Assembly: GCF_001049755.1 (NCBI RefSeq)
Contig: NZ_CVLB01000002.1
Coordinates: forward strand, 233,743-297,742
DNA length: 64,000 nucleotides
Direction of reading: 5' to 3'
Source: Brachyspira suanatina
GTDB taxonomy: Bacteria > Spirochaetota > Brachyspiria > Brachyspirales > Brachyspiraceae
Part shown: piece after piece, positions 33,748-43,033 of the stretch
Layout of the letters: each line of letters starts with the position of its first letter
How positions within the stretch are numbered: the first letter of the stretch is position 1
The notes under the pieces: generated by a model
Told to the model about the DNA's origin: nothing
The model's database searches: none
Seen by the model: only the letters and a program-made list of their open reading frames with translations
Position numbers and translations under genes: made by a program

Positions 33748-35493
33748 ATGGAAAAAAGAATTACTGGAATAGGGGTTTCTCCCGGTATAGCTATAGGTAA
33801 AGTTTATCTCTTTTTAAAAAAAGATATAGTAATTTCTAAATGCCCATGTAAAGAAGTAGATTCTGAAAAGGCAAAATTATTAGAAGCTAGAAACAAAACA
33901 AAAGAACAGCTTATAAAAATAAGAGAATCTACAGCCAAAAAAGTTTCAGAAGAAAAAGCAGCAATATTTGATGCTCATATCACTTTGCTTGAAGATGAAG
34001 ATTTACTTGAAGAGGTTAATAACATTATAACTGATGACAAAGTTTGTGCTGAATACGCTTTATCACAGGGTATAGAAATTTATACTAAAATGTTAAGCGA
34101 AGTTGAAGATGAATATCTAAGAGAAAGAGCTGGGGATTTAATTGATATTTCTGACAGATGGATAAGAAATATTCAAGGAGAAGATATAGTTGATGTTTCT
34201 AATCTTCCTAAAGATTCTATAGTAATTGCAAGAGATTTAACTCCTTCCGACACTGCTAATTTGGATTTGGATAATACCCTTGCATTTGTTACAGAAATAG
34301 GAGGAAGAACTTCTCATACTTCTATTATGGCTAGATCTTTGGAGCTTCCTGCTGTTGTAGGTGTAGGCGATAATTTAAAAGATTTAGAAAATGATCAAAT
34401 TATTATCGTTAATGGAAACACAGGTTCTGTTATAGTAAATCCTACAAAAGAATCTATAGATGAATGCTTGAAACTCAAAGAAGAATTCGATAAGAAAAGA
34501 GCTTTATTAAAAGAGTATGCTCATAAAGATGCTATATCTAAAGATGGTACAAAGATTAGAGTATATGCTAATATAGGTTCTCCTGCTGATTTAGGCGGAG
34601 TTTTGAAAAATGGTGCTGATGGTATAGGACTTTATAGAACAGAATTCCTTTTTATGGAAAATACTGATTTTCCTACAGAAGATGAACAATTTAAAGCCTA
34701 TAAAGAAGTTGCTGTTGCTATGAGCGGTCATACTGTTACCATAAGAACTATGGATATAGGAGGAGATAAATATCTACCTTATTTAGAGATGCCTAAAGAA
34801 GAAAATCCGGCACTTGGATGGAGAGCTTTAAGAATATGTTTAGACAAAACTGCTATTATTAAAACTCAATTCAGAGCTTTACTTAGAGCTTCTGCTTTTG
34901 GTAAAATAAAAGTTATGCTTCCTATGATAGTATCTATAGAAGAGCTTCGTAAAGCTAAATCTATATTCAATGAATGTAAATTGGAACTTATGAAAGAAAA
35001 TATTGCATTTAATGAAGCTTTAGAATTGGGTATGATGATAGAAACACCTTCTGTAGTATTCAGAGCTGAGGCTTTTGCAAGAGAATCTGATTTCTTCTCT
35101 ATTGGTACTAATGACCTAACTCAATATACTTTAGCTTCTGATAGAGGAAATGAAAAGATAGCAGCTATTTGTGATCCTTATAACCCTTCTGTACTTATAG
35201 CTATAAAAATGGCTATAGAAGGAGCACATGCAAGCGGAATTATAATATCTATGTGCGGTGAGCTTGCTGGGGATTTACTTGCTGTACCACTGCTTTTCGG
35301 ACTTGGTCTTGATGTATTCTCTATGTCAGCAATATCAATACCGGAAGTTAAAAAGATGATTATATCTTTGGATAAATCTGAATGTCAGATGTTAGCAAAA
35401 AGAGTACTTTCACTTGATACCGCTGAAGAAGTTAAAGCTGAATTATTAAGATTCATAGAAATACATGAAAAAGGTGGTACTATAAGTTATTAA
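33748..35493 (+). CDS. ptsI: PTS enzyme I (phosphoenolpyruvate-protein phosphotransferase)
   Basis: 581 aa, starting the PTS phosphorelay from PEP to HPr. The N-terminal HPr-binding and swivel part carries the active-site His190 in GGRTSHTSIMARS. The C-terminal PEP-binding barrel has GIGLYRTEFLFM, TMDIGGDKYLPY, the SIGTNDLTQYTLA signature, and the Cys loop ISMCGELAGD. Length is typical (about 570-585 aa). It is co-transcribed with ptsH and ends at a strong terminator. Confidence 0.96.
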   Translation: MEKRITGIGVSPGIAIGKVYLFLKKDIVISKCPCKEVDSEKAKLLEARNKTKEQLIKIRESTAKKVSEEKAAIFDAHITLLEDEDLLEEVNNIITDDKVCAEYALSQGIEIYTKMLSEVEDEYLRERAGDLIDISDRWIRNIQGEDIVDVSNLPKDSIVIARDLTPSDTANLDLDNTLAFVTEIGGRTSHTSIMARSLELPAVVGVGDNLKDLENDQIIIVNGNTGSVIVNPTKESIDECLKLKEEFDKKRALLKEYAHKDAISKDGTKIRVYANIGSPADLGGVLKNGADGIGLYRTEFLFMENTDFPTEDEQFKAYKEVAVAMSGHTVTIRTMDIGGDKYLPYLEMPKEENPALGWRALRICLDKTAIIKTQFRALLRASAFGKIKVMLPMIVSIEELRKAKSIFNECKLELMKENIAFNEALELGMMIETPSVVFRAEAFARESDFFSIGTNDLTQYTLASDRGNEKIAAICDPYNPSVLIAIKMAIEGAHASGIIISMCGELAGDLLAVPLLFGLGLDVFSMSAISIPEVKKMIISLDKSECQMLAKRVLSLDTAEEVKAELLRFIEIHEKGGTISY

Positions 35494-35514
35494 CTTAGTG
35501 CAAATATAATTAAT

Positions 35515-35547
35515 AAAAAAGGAGTCAGTAAAATGGCTCCTTTTTTA
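35515..35547. terminator. Bidirectional terminator between ptsI and the methyltransferase gene
   Basis: AAAAAAGGAG and CTCCTTTTTT flank a loop of about 12 nt. The A-run and T-run make it usable by both convergent transcripts. Confidence 0.85.
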
Positions 35548-35560
35548 TTTTTTAACTTAT

Positions 35561-36433
35561 TTAAGAATAAAACCTTGCATATATTCCGCAAGGAAGAATA
35601 ATATCAGAATTTTCTATAGGAATACCTATTTCACCGCTTTCAAAACTTCCATTATATTTTATAGAAGTTGATAAAATATTTTTTAATGATATATGAGAAA
35701 AACTTGCTGTATAACAATTTATTAAAAAAAGAATAGGATCATCTGATAAAAGTTTCACGCATTCTTCTACCAATCTTTTTAAACTAGTTTCTATTTGCCA
35801 AAGTTCTCCATTAGGTCCTCTTCCATATACAGGAGGATCCATAATTATTACATCATATTTTCTTTCGCGCCTTATTTCTCTTAAAACAAATTTAATAACA
35901 TCTTCTATAATGAATCTTACTTTTTTATTTTGTAAATTATTTATTTCTATATTTTTCTGTGCATGACCTACTATTTTTTTTGAAGCATCAACATGCACAA
36001 CTTCATTACAATCAGCATAAGCACAAGCAACAGTTGCACCGCCTGTGTAAGCAAATAGATTCAATGCTTTTATTTCTTTATCTTTATGAGTAGAAGACTT
36101 TTTTTCTTTTATTTTATCAATAATAAACTGCCAATTAACAGCCTGTTCTGGAAAAATTCCTATATGTTTGAAATTAGTAAATTCTATTTTGAATGATAAA
36201 TCTTGATATCTAATGATAAAGTTATCTTTGGGCTTATTTATATACTGCCAATGACCTCCGCCCTTATCTGAACGATGATATATAGCATCTAAATTATCCC
36301 ACTTCTTTAACTGTTTAGACCAAATAACTTGAGAATCTGGACGAGATACTAAAAATCCGCCTATATTCTCAAGTTTTTCGCCTTCACCGCAATCTATAAT
36401 TTTATAGTCTTTCCATTTATCAGCTAAGAGCAT
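35561..36433 (-). CDS. Class I SAM-dependent methyltransferase (RlmI/K-like)
   Basis: 290 aa. The SAM-binding motif is LNLFAYTGGATVACA, with the acidic ribose-binding position in VVHVDASKK. The catalytic loop is VIIMDPPVYGRGPNGE. This arrangement, with an N-terminal beta domain (KWDNLDAIYHRSDKGGGHW), is that of 23S rRNA-type methyltransferases related to RlmI/RlmK (COG1092 group). The substrate is presumably rRNA but is not proven. It sits 15 bp downstream of motB, at the end of the flgE-motB transcript. Confidence 0.8.
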   Translation of the reverse strand: MLLADKWKDYKIIDCGEGEKLENIGGFLVSRPDSQVIWSKQLKKWDNLDAIYHRSDKGGGHWQYINKPKDNFIIRYQDLSFKIEFTNFKHIGIFPEQAVNWQFIIDKIKEKKSSTHKDKEIKALNLFAYTGGATVACAYADCNEVVHVDASKKIVGHAQKNIEINNLQNKKVRFIIEDVIKFVLREIRRERKYDVIIMDPPVYGRGPNGELWQIETSLKRLVEECVKLLSDDPILFLINCYTASFSHISLKNILSTSIKYNGSFESGEIGIPIENSDIILPCGIYARFYS

Positions 36434-36448
36434 TTTATTTTTTACACT

Positions 36449-37249
36449 TTACCTTTGATTATAATAGGTAACATCATTTCTTACTACAACAATATCAACC
36501 CTTCTATTTAACGCCCTTCCATCAGGTAAATCATTAGAGGCAACTGGTCTTGTATCAGCATATCCTGCAATTGAATATTTATTTCTATCCAATTTTCCAG
36601 CCTGATCATTTTCAAATATTTTTTCTAAAATAACCATAGCTCTTGCAGAAGAAAGTCCCCAGTTATTACCAAATTTCTGTTCTGTAATACTTCCAGGAAT
36701 AATGGAACCTGAATCTGTATGACCTTCTATTCTTACATCATTAGGTAAACCGCTAAGTACTGAAGCCAATTTTATAAAAGTCTCAACATTATTTTGATTA
36801 TCAACCAAATTAGTGGAAGCAGATTCAAAATATTGATCTGCACCAAGACTTATTATAAAACCTCTTTCATCTTCCTCTATTCTCACCTTTCTGCTTTTAA
36901 TTTCTGATTCTAAAACAGAAGTTGCCTTATCAATACTTCTTCCAACAGAATATCCTCTATCAGTAGAAGGTAAATTATCAACAGTAGCACCACCATAAAT
37001 AAGTCTGCTTTGTGATAAAGTAGTACCGCCCGGCATAACACCAAATGATCCTTGGAATGCTGTAGCAATAAGCTGAATAGAAGAATCACTTACTGATGTA
37101 GACATTGTAGATAATAACAATACAAAGAATGTTAATACCAAAGTTACAAAGTCACCATAAGTTTGAAGCCATAAAGGAGCTGAAGGACCAGGTACCTGAG
37201 CCTTATCACCTACTTTTTTAGCTTTTTTACCAAATTTAATAGTAGCCAT
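36449..37249 (-). CDS. motB: Flagellar motor stator protein MotB
   Basis: 266 aa. The single TM helix contains the proton-carrying Asp33 in LWLQTYGDFVTLVLTFFVLL. The periplasmic OmpA-like peptidoglycan-binding domain (about 130-262) has the motif VRIEGHTDSGS and LSSARAMVILEKIF. It follows motA by 16 bp. It anchors the MotA5B2 stator to the cell wall. Confidence 0.96.
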   Translation of the reverse strand: MATIKFGKKAKKVGDKAQVPGPSAPLWLQTYGDFVTLVLTFFVLLLSTMSTSVSDSSIQLIATAFQGSFGVMPGGTTLSQSRLIYGGATVDNLPSTDRGYSVGRSIDKATSVLESEIKSRKVRIEEDERGFIISLGADQYFESASTNLVDNQNNVETFIKLASVLSGLPNDVRIEGHTDSGSIIPGSITEQKFGNNWGLSSARAMVILEKIFENDQAGKLDRNKYSIAGYADTRPVASNDLPDGRALNRRVDIVVVRNDVTYYNQR

Positions 37250-37265
37250 TATTTACCTCTAAATT

Positions 37266-38057
37266 TTATCTATCTCCAACTTGTTCATTAACTTTCTGAC
37301 GCTGAGAAGGAGGCAAGAAAGATATAAGCTTATCTTTTACTATCCTAGGGTTATCACCTGCTTGTATAGACAATATACCTTCAACCATAATACTTTGAAC
37401 TGTAGCCTCTGCTGAGTGTCTAGCAGCCAATCTACCTGCTATAGGCAAAGCAAAACCGTTAGCTATAACAGAACCATAGTATGTAGTAATAAGAGCTACC
37501 GCCATACCAGAACCGATTGCTTCAACACCGCCGCCGCCGCCTAAGCTTCTAAGCATGATTACAAGTCCGATCAATGTACCAATCATACCCCAAGCAGGAT
37601 ACAATGAAGCAGCATCTTCAAATACTTTTCTTACTGTATCGTGCCTTGCTTCTACGTTATCTATCTCTGTATTCAAAATATTTTTTACAAGTTCTGGGTC
37701 TGTTCCGTCAACTACAAGCTGCATACCTTTTTTAAGCAATGGATCTGAAATTTCTTGTATATCATCTTCTAATACTAACAAACCCTCTCTTCTAGCTTTT
37801 TCTGAAAAACTTAAAAGAGTTATGATTATTTGTGCTTCATCATAATTAGGTTTATTCAAAAGCATTTTAATAGCTTTAGGAACACCCAATATAGTTCCCA
37901 TGTCATTGGCAACTAAAAGCGAAGTAGTTCCTCCTAAACCTGTTACAACTGCAGAGGCAATATCCACCATGTGTCCGACATTACCACCTCCTGAAATAAT
38001 ACCAAATAAATTGATACCTATTACTAAAAAAACACCTAAAGGTACAATTATATCCAT
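37266..38057 (-). CDS. motA: Flagellar motor stator protein MotA
   Basis: 263 aa with four TM helices: two at the N-terminus (about 4-22 and 33-50) and two after a cytoplasmic loop (about 150-172 and 182-205). The loop carries the charged residues that contact FliG. IIVPLGVFLVIGINLFGI and the YPAWGMIGTLIGLVIML segment, including the conserved Pro/Gly, are typical of MotA. It is in one transcript with flbD upstream (40 bp) and motB downstream. Confidence 0.96.
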   Translation of the reverse strand: MDIIVPLGVFLVIGINLFGIISGGGNVGHMVDIASAVVTGLGGTTSLLVANDMGTILGVPKAIKMLLNKPNYDEAQIIITLLSFSEKARREGLLVLEDDIQEISDPLLKKGMQLVVDGTDPELVKNILNTEIDNVEARHDTVRKVFEDAASLYPAWGMIGTLIGLVIMLRSLGGGGGVEAIGSGMAVALITTYYGSVIANGFALPIAGRLAARHSAEATVQSIMVEGILSIQAGDNPRIVKDKLISFLPPSQRQKVNEQVGDR

Positions 38058-38097
38058 ATTTTACTCTCTACCTAAAATTTTATTTTTTATTTATTTT

Positions 38098-38322
38098 TTA
38101 TTCTTCATTACCATAGAACGAAGGCTTTTTTATACTTTTTTCATCAATTATTCTACTTCTGTAATCTATTATTCTATTAAGTACTGTTTCAAAACTATCT
38201 TTAGTTACAACCTTCCTTCCAGATAACATTGTTATTACCAAATCAGGAGTCTCCTCCATGAATTCTATTTGATGAGGATTCACATATAATATACTTCCAT
38301 CAAATCTAGTTATATGTATCAT
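38098..38322 (-). CDS. flbD: Flagellar protein FlbD
   Basis: 74 aa, FlbD family (swarming motility protein, called SwrD in Bacillus). It starts MIHITRFDGSILYVNPHQIE and has MEETPDLVITMLSGRKVVTK, all typical. The family boosts motor power through the stator in Bacillus. It sits between flgE and motA, the conserved place in spirochaetes. Confidence 0.93.
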   Translation of the reverse strand: MIHITRFDGSILYVNPHQIEFMEETPDLVITMLSGRKVVTKDSFETVLNRIIDYRSRIIDEKSIKKPSFYGNEE

Positions 38323-38409
38323 TATCAGAAACTCCTAACTCTATTATACTATAAAATTATAAAAAGTCTATTTTAATAATATTATATAATTAGTCAATAA
38401 TATTATTTA

Positions 38410-39735
38410 TTATCTTTTAAGAGCTATAACTTCCTGAAGCATTTGATCTGCTGTAGTAATAGTTCTAGCATTAGATTGGAAACCTCTTTGAGTTACTATC
38501 ATATCTGTAAACTGCTCACTCAAATCAACGTTAGACATCTCTAAAGTTCCTGCTTTAATAGAACCTCTGCCCTCTGCTGAAGCAACACCTATATTAGCTG
38601 CTCCTGAGTTATTGCTTTGTACAAATAAAGTATCTCCTGCTTTCTCTAAACCGCCTGCATTATTGAATTTAGCTAATGCAACCTGACCTAAAGTTTTTCT
38701 ATTTCCATTAGTGAATACACCAGTAATTTGACCGCTGTCGTCAAAGCTGAAACCTTCTAGCATACCCATAGTATAACCGTCTTGTTCTATAGCTTTAGTT
38801 GTTGATGGTGATTCAAATTGTGTAATACCATTAAATAAACCAACTTCACCTAAAGTAAGGTTAATAGTTTGATTTACTTCACCTTCTGTTCCTTGATAAG
38901 TGAAAGATACATTAGGCATTAATACACCTTCTGTTTGTGTGTTAGTTCCGTCGCTTACTGAAATCAAAGAACCAGCATCATTGAATACTAATTGGAAAGT
39001 ATTGTTTCCGCCGCCTTCTACTGGATCTCCTGCAGATACGCTTACACTTCCTTCAGTAGCATCTGGTATATCTATTACCATATCCCATCTGTTAACATCT
39101 GTTCTAGTGAAAGTTGCTCTTAATTGACGAGGTATTCCTGTAGAATCGTATATAGTTAAATCTGATTGATGAGTTTCTCCGCTTTTCTGTAAGTTACAGA
39201 AATATTTTGTATTAGCTGTAGCTCTTGCTGGGTCTTTTGAACCTACTGGTATAATAATATCTTCTACACCAGCTGCAGTATTTAAATCCATTTCACCAGT
39301 TTCTGGATTAAGTACAGCATTCCAACCTTGTACTTTATAACCGTTAGAAGGATTTACTAAATATCCGTCTTTATCTAAAGAAAAAGCACCATTTCTAGTA
39401 TAATAAGAATTATTGCCTCTTTTTTCAATAAAGAAACCTTCTCCCTGAATAGCTAAATCAGTGTTTACACCTGTAACTTGTAAAGCACCTTGAGTATGTA
39501 TAGTGTCTATAGTTGCAACCATCATACCTAAGCCTACCTGCTGAGGATTGATACCGCCTCTATCCTCTTGCGGCTTAGCTGCTCCGCTTAAAGATTGGCT
39601 TATCATATCCTTGAAAGTAACTCTTCCTCTTTTAAATCCGTAAGTATTAACGTTAGCTATGTTATTTCCAACCACATCCATTCGAGTTTGATGATTTTGC
39701 AAACCAGACACGCCGGCAAATAATGAACGCATCAT
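38410..39735 (-). CDS. flgE: Flagellar hook protein FlgE
   Basis: 441 aa. It has the N-terminal rod/hook signature MRSLFAGVSGLQNHQTRMD, VVGNNIANVNTYGFKRGR, and a C-terminal coiled segment with NVDLSEQFTDMIVTQRGFQ. Lys167 and Cys180 (in GSKDPARATANTKYFCNL) are 13 residues apart, as are Lys165 and Cys178, which form lysinoalanine hook cross-links in Treponema denticola FlgE. The first ATG (39735) has GGAGG 10 nt upstream. It is the first gene of the flgE-flbD-motA-motB transcript, with a sigma-28-like promoter upstream. Confidence 0.96.
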   Translation of the reverse strand: MMRSLFAGVSGLQNHQTRMDVVGNNIANVNTYGFKRGRVTFKDMISQSLSGAAKPQEDRGGINPQQVGLGMMVATIDTIHTQGALQVTGVNTDLAIQGEGFFIEKRGNNSYYTRNGAFSLDKDGYLVNPSNGYKVQGWNAVLNPETGEMDLNTAAGVEDIIIPVGSKDPARATANTKYFCNLQKSGETHQSDLTIYDSTGIPRQLRATFTRTDVNRWDMVIDIPDATEGSVSVSAGDPVEGGGNNTFQLVFNDAGSLISVSDGTNTQTEGVLMPNVSFTYQGTEGEVNQTINLTLGEVGLFNGITQFESPSTTKAIEQDGYTMGMLEGFSFDDSGQITGVFTNGNRKTLGQVALAKFNNAGGLEKAGDTLFVQSNNSGAANIGVASAEGRGSIKAGTLEMSNVDLSEQFTDMIVTQRGFQSNARTITTADQMLQEVIALKR

Positions 39736-39776
39736 AAGGCGTATTCCTCCAAAATTTTAATATTTCTTGTATAATA

Positions 39777-39802
39777 TTTTCGGTATAATTAAAATTTGTT
39801 TA
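39777..39802 (-). promoter_or_regulatory. Sigma-28-like promoter of flgE
   Basis: Minus strand: TAAA (39799-39802), a 15-bp spacer, CCGAAAA (39777-39783), about 45 nt before the flgE ATG. The -35 and spacing fit the sigma-28 pattern; the -10 is partly matched. Confidence 0.45.
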
Positions 39803-39985
39803 GTACTTTTTTATTACTTACAATGCTATATATACTATTTATATAATAATAATTGAAATAAACATAAAAATATGTTAAAATTATTATATAATCGATTATA
39901 TGGATTTTCTTAAATAATATTAAATATGAAGTTGTTCTCTATTAGTAGTTTTATATAAATCATTAATATACAATAGGGGGATAAA

Positions 39986-41467
39986 ATGAGTTCACATAAT
40001 AAGGAATATTATACTTTAGAAAAAATTGAGGAAATACTCAATGACAATGAGTTCTATAGCGATGATTCCGAAAATGATGAAAAAGAATTCATATATAATA
40101 AAGAATATTCTAATATTATAAATATATTACAAGAATATTTAAAAGATGATGATAAAAATATCGAAAAATTATTCCTGTTGGCAAAAGCATATTATCTAAA
40201 TTTTGATTCTAAAAACAGCATAGAAGTATTAAAAAAAATAATAGAATTAGACAGCAAAAATGATAGGGCTTTATATTGGATAGCATGCGTATACTATTCT
40301 TGCAATGTAATTAATGACGCTTTAAAAAACATAAAAAATGCTATAGAAATAAATAATAAAGATTCTGAATATTGGTATTTGATTGGAGAAATATACGATA
40401 ATATAGGAAATTATATTGATGCCTCTATTGCATACAGAAAAGCTTATGAAATAAACCATACATCAGAAATTAATAATAATAAACAATATTATGCTTTTAC
40501 TTTGGGTAAAGAATATCTAAAAACTAAAAATTTTGAAGAAGCTGTAAAATATCTTAAAAAATCTTTAGAAAACTTTAAAAATGATAATGAAATTATGCAT
40601 TATTTGGCATTGGCTTATGATAAAAATCAACAATATAATGAAGCCATAGATGCATATAAAAAATTATTAACAATAGATTATCATAGTGAATTAGAGGATT
40701 TTTCTTCTGCTGCAATAGATGCACTTTCAAAAATATACATAAAAACTGGAAATAATGAAGAAGCTATAAATATATATAAAAAATATATAGAAATTAATCC
40801 TTCTTTATGGAGTATTATAACAAAATTTTATGATAAAAATGCTGGAATCGAACAGTATGATAATATTATAAAAGCATATAATTATGTAATGGAAGAAAAT
40901 CCTACAAATAATCAATATTATTATTATTTATCTGAATTATATAAAGATATTAAAGAATACAATAAAGCCATAGAACTATATAATAAGGCCATAGAAACAA
41001 ATCCTAATGATTATAATTATTATATTTCAATGGCAGCATTATATGAAGATATTAAAGAATATAATAAATCTATAGATACTTTAAAAAAAGTGATAGAAAA
41101 AGATTCAAATAATGTTGAAGCATATATTGCATTAGGCGACTTATACGAAAAATTAGAAAATATAGAAGATAGAAACAAAGCATATAAAAAAGCTATAGAA
41201 ATATATATTAATGATAATGATGCTTACAGCTTTGAAAATATTGGAAATCTATATGAAAAATTAGGAAATATAGAAGATAGAAACAAAGCATATAAAAAAG
41301 CTATAGAAATATATAATAACAATCAAGATATATATCATCTAGAAAAACAGGCAGATTTATATATAAAACTTAATGATAAAAATAATGCTATTAATTCTTA
41401 TAAAAAACTATTGGAAATAGATCCTTATAATAATAAAGCTTTGGAAAAAATAGAAGAATTACAATAA
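39986..41467 (+). CDS. Tetratricopeptide-repeat protein
   Basis: 493 aa with about ten TPR units, for example SEYWYLIGEIYDNIGNYIDA, NKQYYAFTLGKEYLKTKNFE and IHxxAL-type spacing throughout from about residue 55 to the end. The last units (EDRNKAYKKAIEIY) are near-duplicates. No signal peptide or catalytic domain is seen, so it is probably a cytosolic protein-protein interaction scaffold. It has a strong GGGGG-type ribosome site 5-6 nt upstream of ATG. It is a single gene, divergent from flgE. Confidence 0.85.
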   Translation: MSSHNKEYYTLEKIEEILNDNEFYSDDSENDEKEFIYNKEYSNIINILQEYLKDDDKNIEKLFLLAKAYYLNFDSKNSIEVLKKIIELDSKNDRALYWIACVYYSCNVINDALKNIKNAIEINNKDSEYWYLIGEIYDNIGNYIDASIAYRKAYEINHTSEINNNKQYYAFTLGKEYLKTKNFEEAVKYLKKSLENFKNDNEIMHYLALAYDKNQQYNEAIDAYKKLLTIDYHSELEDFSSAAIDALSKIYIKTGNNEEAINIYKKYIEINPSLWSIITKFYDKNAGIEQYDNIIKAYNYVMEENPTNNQYYYYLSELYKDIKEYNKAIELYNKAIETNPNDYNYYISMAALYEDIKEYNKSIDTLKKVIEKDSNNVEAYIALGDLYEKLENIEDRNKAYKKAIEIYINDNDAYSFENIGNLYEKLGNIEDRNKAYKKAIEIYNNNQDIYHLEKQADLYIKLNDKNNAINSYKKLLEIDPYNNKALEKIEELQ

Positions 41468-41590
41468 TTTTAATTATTAATAATGCCTAAATTTATCATA
41501 TCTGTACCACACGCATAATAAATTCTTAATATATATAATTTATTTAAAATCATAATTAAATATAATAATTTGTTTACCGTACGTTAATAA

Positions 41591-42793
41591 TTATTCTTTT
41601 GCAACTATTTTTAAATAATTCAAAAATGCCTCATCTTCGCATATAGTTTTACCTTCATCATCTGATATTTTAGCAACAGGCTTACCATTAACACTCTGAA
41701 GTTTCATAACTATATTTAAAGGCTTTGCTACAGGCTCAAAATCATTTGTAATATAAGTACCTATGCCGAATGCCACATTAGTTTCGTCTTTGAACTCTTT
41801 ATATATATTATAAGCTTTGTCAAAATTAAGACTGTCGCTAAAAAGCAATGTTTTAGTTCTTGGATCAACTCTCAGTTTTTTATAGTGATTTATGACTTTA
41901 TATCCCCAAATGAAAGGATCTCCAGAATCATGCCTTATTCCATCATAAAGTTTTGCAAAATATAAATCAAAATCTTTTAAAAATTTATCGGTTCCTAATG
42001 TATCTGATAAAGCTATTCCCAAATCACCTCTGTATTCATTAACCCAAGACTGAAGCATAAATTTTTGACTTTCTGCAAGTCTTACTTTATCTAATGCCTG
42101 ACCTATTTGATAGTATTCATGCGCATTAGTACCAACAGCAAGTAAATCATAAGTTTTGGCAAAATATACATTACTTGTTCCTACCAAACATGCTGGAGGA
42201 AGCTTTTCTTTTAATATAGAAACAACTCTTTTTTGCCAATCAAAAGAAAATCTTCTTCTAGTTCCAAATTCAGAAAATCTAAAACCATTATCTGATTTAT
42301 GTATAGGAAGTAATTTTTCATCTATTTTTTTTGTTAAATTAATTTCAGCCTGTTCATAAGCAGCTTTTTTACCATTATCATCTTTACAAATAGTATAAGC
42401 ATAATAAATCTCACTAATCATAGCAAGAATTGGTATCTCCCAAAGAATAGTTTGATACCAAGGCCCCTCTATCTCTACAGTTAATTTATCATCATCAAAT
42501 AATGCTTTTATATGTTCTCCTAAAGGCCTATACAATTTGAGAAACTCTATATAATCTTTTTTTATAAATCTTAAAGAAGCTAAATATTCCAATTCATCTT
42601 TTCTGAAACTTAAATCACAAAAATATTTTATCTGTTTTAAAAACTCTTTATGCATATCTTCAGTCCATTCCAAAATGTTCCTGCTTCTAAAAACATAACG
42701 AACCCAAACATCAGAAAACTGCCTTAAAGCACATTGCTGCATAGTGAATTTATATAAATCAGTATCTAACAAACTATTTATTATAGGTTTCAT
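41591..42793 (-). CDS. pncB: Nicotinate phosphoribosyltransferase
   Basis: 400 aa. This NAD-salvage enzyme couples nicotinate to PRPP with ATP. It starts INSLLDTDLYKFTMQQ, the family signature, and has GIRHDSGDPFIWGYK with the PRPP-site RxDSGD, and FGIGTYITNDF near the C-terminus. Length matches E. coli PncB. It is followed upstream (9 bp) by the AtpZ-like gene on the same strand, so it may be read from the amidase-LytM-AtpZ string. Confidence 0.95.
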   Translation of the reverse strand: MKPIINSLLDTDLYKFTMQQCALRQFSDVWVRYVFRSRNILEWTEDMHKEFLKQIKYFCDLSFRKDELEYLASLRFIKKDYIEFLKLYRPLGEHIKALFDDDKLTVEIEGPWYQTILWEIPILAMISEIYYAYTICKDDNGKKAAYEQAEINLTKKIDEKLLPIHKSDNGFRFSEFGTRRRFSFDWQKRVVSILKEKLPPACLVGTSNVYFAKTYDLLAVGTNAHEYYQIGQALDKVRLAESQKFMLQSWVNEYRGDLGIALSDTLGTDKFLKDFDLYFAKLYDGIRHDSGDPFIWGYKVINHYKKLRVDPRTKTLLFSDSLNFDKAYNIYKEFKDETNVAFGIGTYITNDFEPVAKPLNIVMKLQSVNGKPVAKISDDEGKTICEDEAFLNYLKIVAKE

Positions 42794-42802
42794 TTTTTAT
42801 CC

Positions 42803-43033
42803 TTATCTATTTTTATTAATTTTATCAAAAGTTTTGGATATTTTATAAAGCCTATAAATTCCCGAGACAAAACCTACAAATATGCCTATTATTGTAAATA
42901 AAGGCTTACTATTAAAATGTTTATCAGCATAATGTCCTACGAAAGTCAAACCTAATACCATACTTCCAAACTCAACACCAAGTGCCGCATATTTTATTCC
43001 ATTTTGTAGTTTTTTATTTTCTGTTATATTCAT
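42803..43033 (-). CDS. AtpZ/AtpI-like small membrane protein
   Basis: 76 aa with two TM helices (about 13-33 and 44-64). The pattern ALGVEFGSMVLGLTFVGHYA, then a short charged loop and IIGIFVGFVSGIYRLYK, is typical of the small AtpZ/AtpI-like proteins associated with F-type ATPases. No ATPase subunit genes lie nearby. Its ATG overlaps the stop of the LytM gene by 4 bp, so it is translationally coupled to it. Confidence 0.75.
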   Translation of the reverse strand: MNITENKKLQNGIKYAALGVEFGSMVLGLTFVGHYADKHFNSKPLFTIIGIFVGFVSGIYRLYKISKTFDKINKNR

